The notes: generated by a model not told the origin, from the letters alone. DNA of 41,372 nucleotides from Actinomycetales bacterium (GCA_030149025.1 JASBSH010000005.1:1-41372), one strand, 5' to 3'. Positions 1 to 8,185 are shown, counted from the first letter of the stretch. Made by a program: numbers and translations.

Positions 1-182
1 GACGACCGGCCAATGCGTTTGGCAGCGGGCGGTTTTCGGCTGTGCGCAATGTTAGCGTAGGATGCCTTTAACGCGATGGCGGCCGTGACCGGCGCAAACA
101 CCTGCAGAGTGAAACAGGACAATGCGCAGCCGCCAGAGCAGCCGCCTGCTGAACAGGAGCCGGAGCACACGACTGAGCCGGT

Positions 183-212
183 TTGACCCTGGTGCGGCCG
201 GGTCCGTACTCT
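183..212 (+). promoter_or_regulatory. Housekeeping sigma promoter of rplU-rpmA
   Basis: TTGACC (183-188), an 18-nt spacer and TACTCT (207-212) match a vegetative sigma-70-type promoter. Transcription would start near 219-220, giving a leader of about 106 nt before the rplU GTG. The start site is inferred from spacing only. Confidence 0.6.
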
Positions 213-220
213 TGACCTTC

Positions 221-244
221 GGCACGCTGCACCCTCGGCGTGCC
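221..244 (+). promoter_or_regulatory. Hairpin at the 5' end of the rplU leader
   Basis: GGCACGC (221-227) pairs perfectly with GCGTGCC (238-244) around a 10-nt loop. If the promoter at 183-212 is right, this hairpin sits at the extreme 5' end of the mRNA. L21 leaders carry regulatory structures in other phyla, but this one does not match a motif I can name. Confidence 0.4.
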
Positions 245-325
245 CTGCTGTGTGCTCCCCGGGACGACCAGGTCGCTGCGCGGTGAAGCACCAGCATTCG
301 AACGACGTCAGAAAGCGAGCTCAAC

Positions 326-634
326 GTGTACGCGATCGTCCGTGCAGGCGGCCGTCAGGAGAAGGTCTCCGTCGGGGACGTCCTGACCATCGACAAGGTG
401 GCCGGTGACGCCGGGTCGACCGTCGAGCTCACCCCGGTGCTCCTGGTCGACGGTGACACCGTGACCAGCGACGCTGACACGCTTTCGAAGGTCACGGTGA
501 CGGCCGAGGTCCTGGCCGCCACCAAGGGCCCGAAGATCCACATCCTCAAGTACAAGAACAAGACCGGCTACCGCAAGCGCCAGGGTCACCGGCAGAAGCT
601 GACCCAGGTGAAGGTCACCGGCATCGACAAGTGA
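326..634 (+). CDS. rplU: 50S ribosomal protein L21
   Basis: L21 is a large-subunit protein that contacts 23S rRNA together with L20. The 102-residue product opens MYAIVRAGGRQEKVSVGD and has the basic C-terminal signature with KYKNKTGYRKRQGHRQ near residues 74-89, both diagnostic of bL21, and the length is normal. The GTG start at 326 is the first one that gives the canonical N-terminus; the upstream Shine-Dalgarno is weak (GAAAGCGAG). rpmA follows 14 nt downstream, the standard rplU-rpmA operon, behind one promoter at 183-212. Confidence 0.97.
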   Translation: MYAIVRAGGRQEKVSVGDVLTIDKVAGDAGSTVELTPVLLVDGDTVTSDADTLSKVTVTAEVLAATKGPKIHILKYKNKTGYRKRQGHRQKLTQVKVTGIDK

Positions 635-648
635 GGCGGTAGCAGCAC

Positions 649-912
649 ATGGCACACAAGAAGGGCGCAAGCTCCACCCGCAACGGTCGTGACTCCAACG
701 CTCAGCGTCTCGGTGTGAAGCGGTTCGGCGGCCAGCAGGTCAACGCCGGCGAGATCATCGTCCGCCAGCGCGGCACGCACTTCCACCCCGGCGAGAACGT
801 GGGCCGCGGCAGCGACGACACCCTTTTCGCCCTGGCCGCCGGTGCCGTGGAGTTCGGCACCAAGCGCGGGCGCAAGACGGTGAGCATCGTCGCTCCGGCC
901 GGCGGCCAGTGA
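649..912 (+). CDS. rpmA: 50S ribosomal protein L27
   Basis: L27 reaches towards the peptidyl transferase centre with its N-terminus and assists tRNA placement. The 87-residue product starts MAHKKGASSTRNGRDSNAQR and contains GGQQVNAGEIIVRQRGTHFHPG, the bL27 signature. There is no cleavable N-terminal extension of the Firmicutes type, because MAHKK begins directly at the ATG at 649. It is co-transcribed with rplU and is followed by a strong hairpin terminator at 948-984 that separates the ribosomal pair from obg. Confidence 0.97.
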   Translation: MAHKKGASSTRNGRDSNAQRLGVKRFGGQQVNAGEIIVRQRGTHFHPGENVGRGSDDTLFALAAGAVEFGTKRGRKTVSIVAPAGGQ

Positions 913-947
913 GGCTCGCCGCGAACTGACGCGCATCAAACGCAGGT

Positions 948-984
948 CCGAAGGGGTGAGCCGGTGACCGGCTCACCCCTTCGG
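948..984 (+). terminator. Hairpin terminator after rpmA
   Basis: A perfect 17-bp stem (948-964 with 968-984) closed by a TGA triloop. There is no U-tract, as is common for actinobacterial hairpin-only terminators. It lies 35 nt after the rpmA stop. Confidence 0.75.
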
Positions 985-1014
985 CGTCCCAACGGCCGAG
1001 GCCTTGAGAACACA

Positions 1015-1074
1015 ACCTCTGGTGGGTTTCCGTGGTTTCGGAGCCCATCGAGACCACGGAAACCCACCAGAGGT
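1015..1074. repeat. 26-bp inverted repeat before obg
   Basis: Arms 1015-1040 and 1049-1074 are complementary over 26 positions (22 perfect outer pairs, then one G-T wobble and three more pairs) around an 8-nt loop. It stands 30 nt after the rpmA terminator and 37 nt before the obg GTG. It may be a second terminator, a block to antisense transcription, or an mRNA structure in the obg leader. Confidence 0.75.
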
Positions 1075-1111
1075 CGAGCCGGCTTTGACGACCCAGGAAG
1101 GAGGTCGAACA

Positions 1112-2659
1112 GTGGCGACATTCGTCGACAAGGTCGTCCTGCACGTGGCAGGCGGGGACGGCGGGCACGGCTGCACGTCCGTGCACCGGGAGAAGTTCAA
1201 GCCGCTGGGCGGCCCGGACGGCGGCAACGGAGGCCGCGGGGGAGACGTCATCCTCGAGGTCGACCCGTCCACCACCACACTGCTGGAGTACCACCACAGC
1301 CCGCACCGGCGTGCCCAGAACGGCCGGCCCGGTCAAGGCAAGCTGCGCCACGGCGCCGACGGCGACGACCTCGTGCTCCGTGTCCCCTCCGGCACGATCG
1401 TGAAGAGCACCGATGGTGAGCTGATCGCAGACCTCGTCGGTGCGGGCACCCGCTTCACCGTGGCCCCGGGCGGTCGCGGCGGCCTCGGCAACGCGGCTCT
1501 TGCCTCCCCGCGCCGCAAGGCACCGGGCTTCGCGCTGCTCGGCGAGCCGGGCTGGTCCGGTGACGTCGTCCTGGAGCTGAAGACCGTCGCCGACGTGGCC
1601 CTCGTCGGCTTCCCCAGCGCCGGCAAGTCCAGCCTCATCGCGGCGCTGTCCGCGGCCCGGCCGAAGATCGCCGACTATCCGTTCACCACGCTGGTGCCGA
1701 ACCTCGGGGTCGTCGAGGCCGGCGACGTCCGGTACACCGTCGCCGACGTACCCGGGCTGATCCCCGGCGCGAGCCAGGGCAAGGGCCTCGGCCTGGAGTT
1801 CCTGCGGCACGTCGAACGGTGCTCCGTCCTGCTCCACGTTCTCGACTGCGCCACCCTCGAGCCGGGTCGTGACCCGCTCAGCGACCTCGAGGTGATCGAG
1901 GCGGAGCTGGCCGCCTACGCGGTCGAGGTGGACAGCCACGGCGGCGCCGTCCCCCTCAACGAGCGCCCCCGGCTGGTCGCCCTCAACAAGGTCGACGTGC
2001 CCGACGGCCGGGAGCTCGCCGACCTGGTCAAGCCGGAGCTCGAGGCCCGTGGCTACCCTGTCTTCGAGATCTCGGCAGTATCCCGCCAGGGCCTGCGCGA
2101 GCTGTCGTTCGCCATGGCGAAGCTGGTGCAACAGGCCCGCGAGGCCCACGCGATCGTCGAAGCGCCGCGCGTCGTGCTGCGGCCGAAGGCCGTGGACGAC
2201 ACGGGTTTCACCGTGACGCGTGAGCCCAGCAACGCCAACGACGCCGGCGAAATCTTCCGCGTGCGCGGGGCGCGCCCCGAGCGCTGGGTCCGCCAGACGG
2301 ACTTCTCCAACGACGAGGCCGTCGGGTACCTCGCCGACCGCCTGGCGCGCCTCGGCGTCGAGGACGCGCTGCTGGAGGCCGGCGCAGTGGCCGGCTCGGA
2401 GGTCCACATCGGGTCTGCCGACGACGCCGTCGTCTTCGACTGGGAGCCGACACTCGTCGGTGGCATCTCCGGCGGTGCCGCCAGCCCGCGCGGCACGGAC
2501 GTGCGCCTCGACGACCGGCATCGGCCGACACGCGACGAGAAGCGGCAGCAGTACGCCGACCGCCGCGAGGCCAAGGCGACGGCCCGTGAGGAGCTCGCGC
2601 ACGAGCGGGCGGCCGGACGGTGGACCGACCCGGACGACGACACGCACGGGGCGGGGTGA
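1112..2659 (+). CDS. obgE: Obg-family GTPase (CgtA/ObgE)
   Basis: Obg is an essential GTPase that binds the 50S subunit and couples its maturation to growth and the stringent response. The 515-residue protein has the glycine-rich Obg fold at about residues 3-160, then the G domain with GFPSAGKS (166-173), DVPGLI (212-217) and NKVD (292-295), and the actinobacterial C-terminal OCT domain from about 366 to 440 followed by a charged tail. The GTG at 1112 is chosen because GGAGGT lies 6 nt upstream and MATFVDKVVLHVAGGDGG is the canonical start. Its TGA overlaps the proB ATG (TGATG), so the two are probably translationally coupled. Confidence 0.96.
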   Translation: MATFVDKVVLHVAGGDGGHGCTSVHREKFKPLGGPDGGNGGRGGDVILEVDPSTTTLLEYHHSPHRRAQNGRPGQGKLRHGADGDDLVLRVPSGTIVKSTDGELIADLVGAGTRFTVAPGGRGGLGNAALASPRRKAPGFALLGEPGWSGDVVLELKTVADVALVGFPSAGKSSLIAALSAARPKIADYPFTTLVPNLGVVEAGDVRYTVADVPGLIPGASQGKGLGLEFLRHVERCSVLLHVLDCATLEPGRDPLSDLEVIEAELAAYAVEVDSHGGAVPLNERPRLVALNKVDVPDGRELADLVKPELEARGYPVFEISAVSRQGLRELSFAMAKLVQQAREAHAIVEAPRVVLRPKAVDDTGFTVTREPSNANDAGEIFRVRGARPERWVRQTDFSNDEAVGYLADRLARLGVEDALLEAGAVAGSEVHIGSADDAVVFDWEPTLVGGISGGAASPRGTDVRLDDRHRPTRDEKRQQYADRREAKATAREELAHERAAGRWTDPDDDTHGAG

Positions 2660-3792
2660 TGGCTCGCGCCGTACTACGCGGCAGGGAGGAGCTGCCCTCG
2701 GCCGGGCGGATCGTCGTCAAGGTGGGTTCCTCCTCCCTCACCGATGCCTCCGGCGCACTGGACGGCGACAGGCTGGTCGCTCTGGTGGGGGCGCTCGCGG
2801 CCAGGCGGCTGGCCGGTCTCGACGTCGTCCTCGTGTCCTCCGGTGCCATCGCCGCCGGTCTGGGTCCGCTCGGGCTCGTCCGCCGGCCCCGCGACCTCGC
2901 CACGCAGCAGGCCGCGGCCAGCGTCGGGCAGGGCAGGCTCGTCGCCAGGTACACCGCGGCGTTCCACCGCCATGCCATCCCGGTCGGGCAGGTCCTGCTG
3001 ACCGCCGACGACGTCGTCCGCAGGACGCACTACCGCAACGCGCAACGCACGCTGTACCGGCTGCTGGGACTCGGGGTCGTGCCGGTGGTCAACGAGAACG
3101 ACACCGTGGCAACGCAGGAGATCCGGTTCGGGGACAACGACCGGCTGGCCGCCCTGGTCGCCCACCTCGTGCACGCCGATGCCCTGGTGCTCCTCAGTGA
3201 CGTCGACGCCCTCTACGACGGCCCGCCGTCACGTCCGGGGGCACGACGGATCGAAAGGGTGCGTCGCCTGGGCGAGCTTGACCAGGTGGAGATCGGCTCG
3301 ACCGGCAGCAGTGTCGGCACCGGGGGCATGGTCACGAAGATCGAGGCCTGCCGCATCGCGACGTCCTCCGGGATACCCGCGCTCCTGACGAGCGCCGACA
3401 ACGTCGAGGACGCGCTGACCGGCAACCCCGTCGGCACCTGGTTCGACGCCACCGGGCGCCGCACGCCCACCCGCTTGCTGTGGTTGGCCCACGCCGCCAA
3501 CCCGCGGGGCGACCTGGTCCTCGACGCCGGCGCCGTGGAGGCAGTGGTGAAGCGCCGCGCATCGCTCCTGCCCGCCGGCGTGGTGGAGGTCCGCGGCGCG
3601 TTCGAGGCCCGGGACCCGGTGGACCTGTGCGACCAAAGCGGCCACGTTCACGCGCGCGGGCTGGTGAACTACTCCTCGAAGGAGCTGCCGGGCCTGCTCG
3701 GCCGCTCGACGCGGGAGCTCGTGCAGTCCCTCGGAAAGGGGTACGACAAGGAGCTCGTGCACCGCGACGACTTGGTACTGCTCGTGCCCTGA
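2659..3792 (+). CDS. proB: Glutamate 5-kinase
   Basis: Phosphorylates L-glutamate to gamma-glutamyl phosphate, the first and feedback-controlled step of proline synthesis. The 377-residue product has the amino-acid kinase fold (KVGSSSLTD near residue 22, NENDTVAT in the active-site region, GTGGMVTKIEA) and a C-terminal PUA domain from about residue 283, so it is the two-domain form. The ATG at 2659 overlaps the obg stop by one base, arguing for obg-proB co-expression. The partner proA follows after one intervening small gene rather than directly. Confidence 0.95.
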   Translation: MARAVLRGREELPSAGRIVVKVGSSSLTDASGALDGDRLVALVGALAARRLAGLDVVLVSSGAIAAGLGPLGLVRRPRDLATQQAAASVGQGRLVARYTAAFHRHAIPVGQVLLTADDVVRRTHYRNAQRTLYRLLGLGVVPVVNENDTVATQEIRFGDNDRLAALVAHLVHADALVLLSDVDALYDGPPSRPGARRIERVRRLGELDQVEIGSTGSSVGTGGMVTKIEACRIATSSGIPALLTSADNVEDALTGNPVGTWFDATGRRTPTRLLWLAHAANPRGDLVLDAGAVEAVVKRRASLLPAGVVEVRGAFEARDPVDLCDQSGHVHARGLVNYSSKELPGLLGRSTRELVQSLGKGYDKELVHRDDLVLLVP

Positions 3793-3826
3793 TGAGAGGA
3801 GCAGTCTGCTGACTGGACAGCGGTCC

Positions 3827-4201
3827 GTGGACGAGATCACCACCGTGTCGGCCGTGCGTGAGCTGCCCGTCTGGCACGTCACCGTCGTGCTGGCCGGCGA
3901 GCCGGTCGACGTGCGCTCGCTGGTCCGCGGGCTGGAGACGCTGCTGGACCACCAGCCGTTCCTCGGGTCCGCGCGCTACGGGCGCGACAGGGTGGAGCTC
4001 CGCTACTGGGACGAGGCGGAGGACGTCGACGACGCCGCCGCCATGGCGCTGCGCATCTGGCCCGAGCACCGGGACCTCGCAGGCCTGCCGGACTGGCACG
4101 TCGTGGGCCTCGAGGTGCTCGACCGCGAGACGCTGCGTGAACGCCGCGATCGGGGCCTCGTCCCGGAAACGTTGGTGCTCGGGGAGATCCGACCCCTGTA
4201 A
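3827..4201 (+). CDS. Conserved hypothetical protein between proB and proA
   Basis: A 124-residue acidic soluble protein with no signal peptide or membrane segment, of unknown function. I recognise it only as the kind of small protein found beside proA in actinobacteria. It contains WHVTVVLAGEPVDVRSLVRGLETLLDHQPF and an aromatic YWDEAEDVDDAAAMALRIWPEH segment, suggesting a compact alpha/beta fold. The GTG at 3827 has no good Shine-Dalgarno; AGAGGAG at 3795-3801 is instead placed 7 nt before an in-frame CTG at 3809, which would add six residues (reading MTGQRS if CTG initiates). It starts 17-35 nt after proB and is probably in the same transcript. Confidence 0.75.
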   Translation: MDEITTVSAVRELPVWHVTVVLAGEPVDVRSLVRGLETLLDHQPFLGSARYGRDRVELRYWDEAEDVDDAAAMALRIWPEHRDLAGLPDWHVVGLEVLDRETLRERRDRGLVPETLVLGEIRPL

Positions 4202-4226
4202 CGGAATCACCGCGTGTGCCCCCACG

Positions 4227-4232
4227 TACCCT
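4227..4232 (+). promoter_or_regulatory. -10 element for leaderless proA
   Basis: TACCCT ends 6 nt before the proA ATG, so transcription would begin at or next to the A of the start codon. There is no convincing Shine-Dalgarno before proA and no clear -35. Confidence 0.45.
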
Positions 4233-4238
4233 GGTGAC

Positions 4239-5507
4239 ATGACCGACCCGGTGCGTGACGCCGTCCTCGAGACCTGCCGGCGGGCCCGAACAGCGGCTCG
4301 CGCGCTGGCGCCGTCCAGGCGCGTGACGAAGGACGCCGCGCTGCACGCGATCGCGGACGCCCTGGTTGCGGCCGCGGACCGGATCGAGGCCGCGAACCGG
4401 TTCGACCGGGAGCGTGGCGAGAGCGGTGGGCTCACGACCGGTCTGCTGGACCGGCTGCGGCTCGACGCCGGCCGCATCGCCTCGATCGCCGACGCCGTGC
4501 GGGACGTCGCCGCCCTGCCCGACCCGGTCGGTGAGGTCGTGCGGGGGCAGATCCTGCCGAACGGCTTGCGCCTCAACCAGATTCGCGTGCCGATGGGCGT
4601 GGTGGGCATGGTCTACGAGGCGCGCCCGAACGTCACCGTCGACGCCGCTGCCCTGGCGCTCAAGAGCGGTAACGCCGCCGTGCTGCGCGGTGGTTCCGCC
4701 GCGCTGGAGACCAACCGTGTGCTCGTGGACGTGATCCGGGACGCGCTCGCCTCCGTCGGTCTTCCCGCGGACGCGGTCCAGAGCATCGACGAGCACGGCC
4801 GGGACGGCGTCACGCACCTCATGCGCGCACGCGGGCTCGTCGACGTGCTCATCCCGCGGGGCGGGGTCGGCCTGATCTCCTCGGTCGTGGAGAACTCGAC
4901 GGTTCCCGTGATCGAGACCGGCGTCGGCAACTGCCACGTGTACGTCGACGCGTCCGCCGACCCGGAGCAGGCACGGTCCATCGTGCTCAACTCCAAGACC
5001 CACCGGCCGAGCGTGTGCAACGCCGCCGAGACGCTGCTGGTGCACGCCGACCTGCGCGAGACGCTCCTGCCGCAACTGCTGGCGGACCTGGCGGCGGCCG
5101 GTGTCGTGCTGCACGGTGACGAGCGGGCAATGGCTGCTGCGCCGCACGGGGTGGAGGTCAAGCCGGCAACGGAGGCGGACTGGGCGACCGAGTACCTCGC
5201 GCTGGAGATGGCCGTGGGGGTCGTCGACGACGTCGACGAGGCGATCGCGCACATCGACAGGTGGTCCAGCGGCCACACCGAGGCGATCGTCACGACGGAC
5301 CTGCGGGCGGCGAACGAGTTCACCGCCCGGGTCGACTCGGCGGCCGTGATGGTGAACGCCTCCACCCGCTTCACCGACGGCGGGGAGCTGGGCCTCGGCG
5401 CCGAGATCGGCATCTCGACGCAGAAGCTGCACGCCCGGGGACCGATGGGGCTGACCGAGCTGACCACCACCCGGTGGATCGTGCAGGGCGACGGCCACAC
5501 CCGCTGA
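4239..5507 (+). CDS. proA: Gamma-glutamyl phosphate reductase
   Basis: NADPH-dependent reduction of gamma-glutamyl phosphate to glutamate-5-semialdehyde, the second step of proline synthesis. The 422-residue product is full length for ProA; the catalytic cysteine is Cys260 in HRPSVCNAAETLLV, and MVYEARPNVTVDAA plus the terminal LGAEIGISTQKLHARGPMGL are family signatures. The ATG at 4239 gives the normal N-terminus; the frame stays open upstream but that part is a shadow of the neighbouring gene. A -10-like TACCCT 6 nt upstream suggests a separate leaderless transcript in addition to read-through from proB. Confidence 0.95.
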   Translation: MTDPVRDAVLETCRRARTAARALAPSRRVTKDAALHAIADALVAAADRIEAANRFDRERGESGGLTTGLLDRLRLDAGRIASIADAVRDVAALPDPVGEVVRGQILPNGLRLNQIRVPMGVVGMVYEARPNVTVDAAALALKSGNAAVLRGGSAALETNRVLVDVIRDALASVGLPADAVQSIDEHGRDGVTHLMRARGLVDVLIPRGGVGLISSVVENSTVPVIETGVGNCHVYVDASADPEQARSIVLNSKTHRPSVCNAAETLLVHADLRETLLPQLLADLAAAGVVLHGDERAMAAAPHGVEVKPATEADWATEYLALEMAVGVVDDVDEAIAHIDRWSSGHTEAIVTTDLRAANEFTARVDSAAVMVNASTRFTDGGELGLGAEIGISTQKLHARGPMGLTELTTTRWIVQGDGHTR

Positions 5508-5533
5508 GCCGTGCCACCCACCCCCCATCCCGG

Positions 5534-5554
5534 TGATCATGAAATCGCGGTTCA
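5534..5554 (+). repeat. TGATCATG-family repeat, single arm
   Basis: A 21-nt unit beginning TGATCATG and ending CGGTTCA, identical at 19 of 21 positions to the left arm of the palindrome at 34974-34994. It lies in the proA to small-membrane-protein gap and lacks the complementary arm. Confidence 0.6.
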
Positions 5555-5627
5555 GCGCGCCTACCCGGGGGCCGGCAACGGCACCCGTGCCAGACTGTGC
5601 CCAGCAGTCGTAGTTCGAAGGGGAGTC

Positions 5628-5807
5628 ATGGTGGCGATGTTGATCTCGGCGTTGGTACCGGCACTTCTGTCTGCCGTCGAGCAGGCTGAGGAGACCCGCC
5701 GGGAGCTTCCCATGCCGCCCATCGCCTACGGGCTGATCGCGCTGGGCACGGCGTTCGTGCTGCTGATGATCACCGTCGCGTTCCGCAGCGTCGGCAAGCG
5801 GCACTGA
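5628..5807 (+). CDS. Small single-span membrane protein
   Basis: A 59-residue protein of unknown function. The C-terminal half is LPMPPIAYGLIALGTAFVLLMITVAF (split by me as one helix, about residues 27-52) followed by a basic RSVGKRH tail, which predicts one transmembrane span with the tail in the cytoplasm. I recall similar short proteins next to nadD in other actinobacteria with the same E-LPMPPI-YG pattern. GGGGAG at 5620-5625 is close to the ATG at 5628; GTG 5631 or ATG 5637 are alternative starts with more usual spacing. nadD begins 22 nt downstream. Confidence 0.75.
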   Translation: MVAMLISALVPALLSAVEQAEETRRELPMPPIAYGLIALGTAFVLLMITVAFRSVGKRH

Positions 5808-5829
5808 CCCGGTAGCCCACCACAGCGCC

Positions 5830-6426
5830 ATGGCAGGCCGACTGCGCCTCGGCGTCATGGGCGGCACCTTCGACCCCATCCACCACGGTCACCTCGTGGC
5901 CGCCAGCGAGGTCCAGAGCGTGTTCGGGCTCGACGAGGTCGTGTTCGTGCCGACCGGGCAGCCCTGGCAGAAGGACGCGCGAGCGGTCTCACCGGTCGAA
6001 CACCGCTACCTCATGACGGTGATCGCCACTGCCTCCAATCCCCGGTTCACCGTGAGCAGGGTGGACGTCGACCGTCCGGGTCCGACGTACACGATCGACA
6101 CGCTGCGGGAGCTGAAGGCCCAGCGCGGTGACGTGGAGATGTTCTTCATCACCGGTGCCGACGCCCTCGCGCAGATCCTGTCCTGGAAGGACATCGACGA
6201 GCTGTGGTCACTGGCCCACTTCATCGGCGTGACCCGTCCGGGCCACACGCTGAGTGACACGGGACTGCCGGAGAACGGCGTCAGCCTGCTCGAGGTGCCG
6301 GCGATGGCGATCTCGTCCACCGACTGCCGGCAGCGCGTCCGAGCGGGTGAGCCGGTCTGGTACCTCGTGCCGGACGGCGTCGTGCAGTACATCGGGAAGT
6401 ACCGGCTCTACCGGGAGCACGGGTGA
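5830..6426 (+). CDS. nadD: Nicotinate-nucleotide adenylyltransferase
   Basis: Transfers AMP from ATP to nicotinate mononucleotide, giving deamido-NAD in NAD synthesis. The 198-residue product carries the nucleotidyltransferase signature GGTFDPIHHGHL at residues 11-22 and the C-terminal AISSTDCRQRVRAGEPVWYLVP, equivalent to the IS(S/T)T-x-R motif. The ATG at 5830 gives the expected N-terminus. Its TGA overlaps the GTG of the next gene (GTGA), and the order nadD, LytR_C protein, rsfS, histidine phosphatase is the usual actinobacterial arrangement. Confidence 0.95.
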   Translation: MAGRLRLGVMGGTFDPIHHGHLVAASEVQSVFGLDEVVFVPTGQPWQKDARAVSPVEHRYLMTVIATASNPRFTVSRVDVDRPGPTYTIDTLRELKAQRGDVEMFFITGADALAQILSWKDIDELWSLAHFIGVTRPGHTLSDTGLPENGVSLLEVPAMAISSTDCRQRVRAGEPVWYLVPDGVVQYIGKYRLYREHG

Positions 6427-8129
6427 ACCCAGCTCAGGGCGGTAAGGGCAACGCGCGCGAGAGCCACGCCGTCGGCGAGCGCCGCCGGCGTCGGCTCGCC
6501 GAGCGTCAGGCCCAGCTGCGAGCGCAGCAGCTCGCCGGGCGGGCACAGCAGGACGGGTCCGACGACGACCCGGAGCAGCGGACTCCGCCTGCCCCGTCCA
6601 CGCTGCCCGTGACGCGGCGGGAGCGGCGGGAGGCCGAGCTGCGCCTGGCGGGCGCCCAGGCCGAGCAGCAGGAGGCCGAGCAGCCCGAGCCGTGGACGAC
6701 CCCTGACCCCGAGCCGGAACGCGATCCAGACCCGGAACCGGACCCGGCGCCCGAGCAACCACAGCGCGCCCGCCGGCCGCACCGGCGTACCGTCGTCCGC
6801 CCCCCGTCGGCGACGATGCGCACGTCCGGCCCGGCGACAGGGGAGATCCCGGCCGTGCGGGCACGTGAGCGGCGAGGGGAGCGGCGTGCTGCCGGCACTG
6901 CGCCGGCGACGAGCGGACAGCGCGGCGACGTCGTCCCCGTGCGCGCAGCCGCGCCACGTCGCCGATGGTGGCTGCTTGCCGCGGTAGTGGCCGCGCTCGT
7001 CGCGGTGGCTGCGATCGCCATCTGGCTGATCGGCCGCGGCGACGATGGCGGCTCCGGCGCCACCGAGGGCCAGCCCCCGAGCCAGCGCACCGTGCTCCTG
7101 GCCCTGGCCGACGAGGAGAGGGACGTGCTGGGCGCGGCCCTCCTCGGGACCGACGGCAAGCAGTCCTCGGCCCTGCTGGTGCCGAGCCAGTTGCTCGTCG
7201 ACGTCGCGGGCGGCGGTCGCGTGCCGGTGAGGGACTTTCTGGACACCGGCGACTCCGCGCCCGGGCAGGCCCTCGAGGACCTGCTGGACGTGCGCGTGGA
7301 CGGCACCTGGGTGCTGAGCACACAGGGACTGGCCGGCCTCGTCGACGGGCTCGGCGGGATCGTCGTCGACGTCACGACCTCCGTCACCTCGGGGCAGGTC
7401 GCGGTGCCGCAGGGGCAGGGCCAGAAGCTCACGGGCGCCCAGGCCGTCGCCTACGCCACCTACCTCGGCCGTGGGGAGCCGGAACCGGTTCGCGCTGCCC
7501 GCACCTCGCAGGTGCTCACCGGCCTGCTGGGCGCGATGCCCGATTCGGCGGGGGAGGTCGGCACCAGGCTGGACGCACTCGGGGCCACCAGCCGCTCCAC
7601 CCTGTCGACGCCCGACCTGGCGGCGCGACTCGCCGACCTCGTCAAGACTCAGCGCGCAGGCGATCTCGGCGCGACCGTGCTCCCCGTCAAGGAGATCTCC
7701 GCCGGCGGGGACCAGACGATCTACGGCCTGGACGCCGCGGAGGCGGCTTCCGTCGTGGAGTCGCGGTTCGCGGGGGCGCAGCGACCGGGAGGCGAGGACG
7801 TCGTCCGCGTGCTCGTGCAGAACGGCGTCGGGACACCGGGGCTGGGAGAGCAGGCCCGGGACCGGCTCGTGGACGCCGGCATGCGGTTCGTCAGCGGCGG
7901 CAACGCCGCCACCCTGGGCCGGGAGAAGACAGTCGTCGCCATTCCCAGCGACGGCCAGCGTGACCGGGAGCGCGCAGCCGCGGTGGCGAAGGCGCTGGGG
8001 CTGCCGGACGACGTCATCGCCGTCGGCAAGGACCAACCCACGCTCGCCGACGTCGTCGTCGTGCTGGGCGAGGACTTCGCGGCGAAGGTCAGCAGCACCA
8101 CACCGGCCGGTGCGACGACCTCCCCGTGA
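6423..8129 (+). CDS. LCP-like / LytR_C domain membrane protein
   Basis: A 568-residue protein probably acting at the cell envelope. It has a long charged cytoplasmic N-terminus (1-177, low complexity, with DPEPERDPDPEPDP), one transmembrane helix at about 181-203 (WWLLAAVVAALVAVAAIAIW), a LytR-CpsA-Psr-like extracytoplasmic domain at about 215-370, and a LytR_C domain at about 460-550 (VRVLVQNGVGTPGLGEQA). LCP enzymes attach glycopolymers to peptidoglycan, but here the usual SIPRDT arginine position reads LVPSQL and the arginine cluster after G-Q-A-AY is altered, so ligase activity is doubtful. The GTG start overlaps nadD by 4 nt. Confidence 0.8.
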   Translation: MNPAQGGKGNARESHAVGERRRRRLAERQAQLRAQQLAGRAQQDGSDDDPEQRTPPAPSTLPVTRRERREAELRLAGAQAEQQEAEQPEPWTTPDPEPERDPDPEPDPAPEQPQRARRPHRRTVVRPPSATMRTSGPATGEIPAVRARERRGERRAAGTAPATSGQRGDVVPVRAAAPRRRWWLLAAVVAALVAVAAIAIWLIGRGDDGGSGATEGQPPSQRTVLLALADEERDVLGAALLGTDGKQSSALLVPSQLLVDVAGGGRVPVRDFLDTGDSAPGQALEDLLDVRVDGTWVLSTQGLAGLVDGLGGIVVDVTTSVTSGQVAVPQGQGQKLTGAQAVAYATYLGRGEPEPVRAARTSQVLTGLLGAMPDSAGEVGTRLDALGATSRSTLSTPDLAARLADLVKTQRAGDLGATVLPVKEISAGGDQTIYGLDAAEAASVVESRFAGAQRPGGEDVVRVLVQNGVGTPGLGEQARDRLVDAGMRFVSGGNAATLGREKTVVAIPSDGQRDRERAAAVAKALGLPDDVIAVGKDQPTLADVVVVLGEDFAAKVSSTTPAGATTSP

Positions 8130-8185
8130 GAGGCTGGAGGACCCCCGGAGCAGCCCGATCGAACAGCGGGCGAACAAGGAGACCA

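Larger units (their letters stand above)
1..325. other. Intergenic region upstream of rplU
   Basis: No credible gene lies here: the only open frame of any size is an antisense frame without family resemblance. The rne/rng-type RNase gene that often precedes rplU in actinobacteria is not visible, so it lies further upstream or elsewhere. The stretch holds a promoter and a 5' leader hairpin (listed separately). A weaker second promoter candidate (TTCGGC 35-40, 17-nt spacer, TAGGAT 58-63) is also present. Confidence 0.6.

Noticed and set aside
755..2647. 630-codon open frame antisense to obg
   Set aside because: It mirrors the obg codon structure in GC-rich DNA, matches no family, and obg is unmistakable on the other strand.
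3879..5879. 666-codon open frame antisense to proA and the small membrane protein
   Set aside because: Low-complexity Arg/Gly/Val composition typical of GC-rich shadows; proA is firmly identified.
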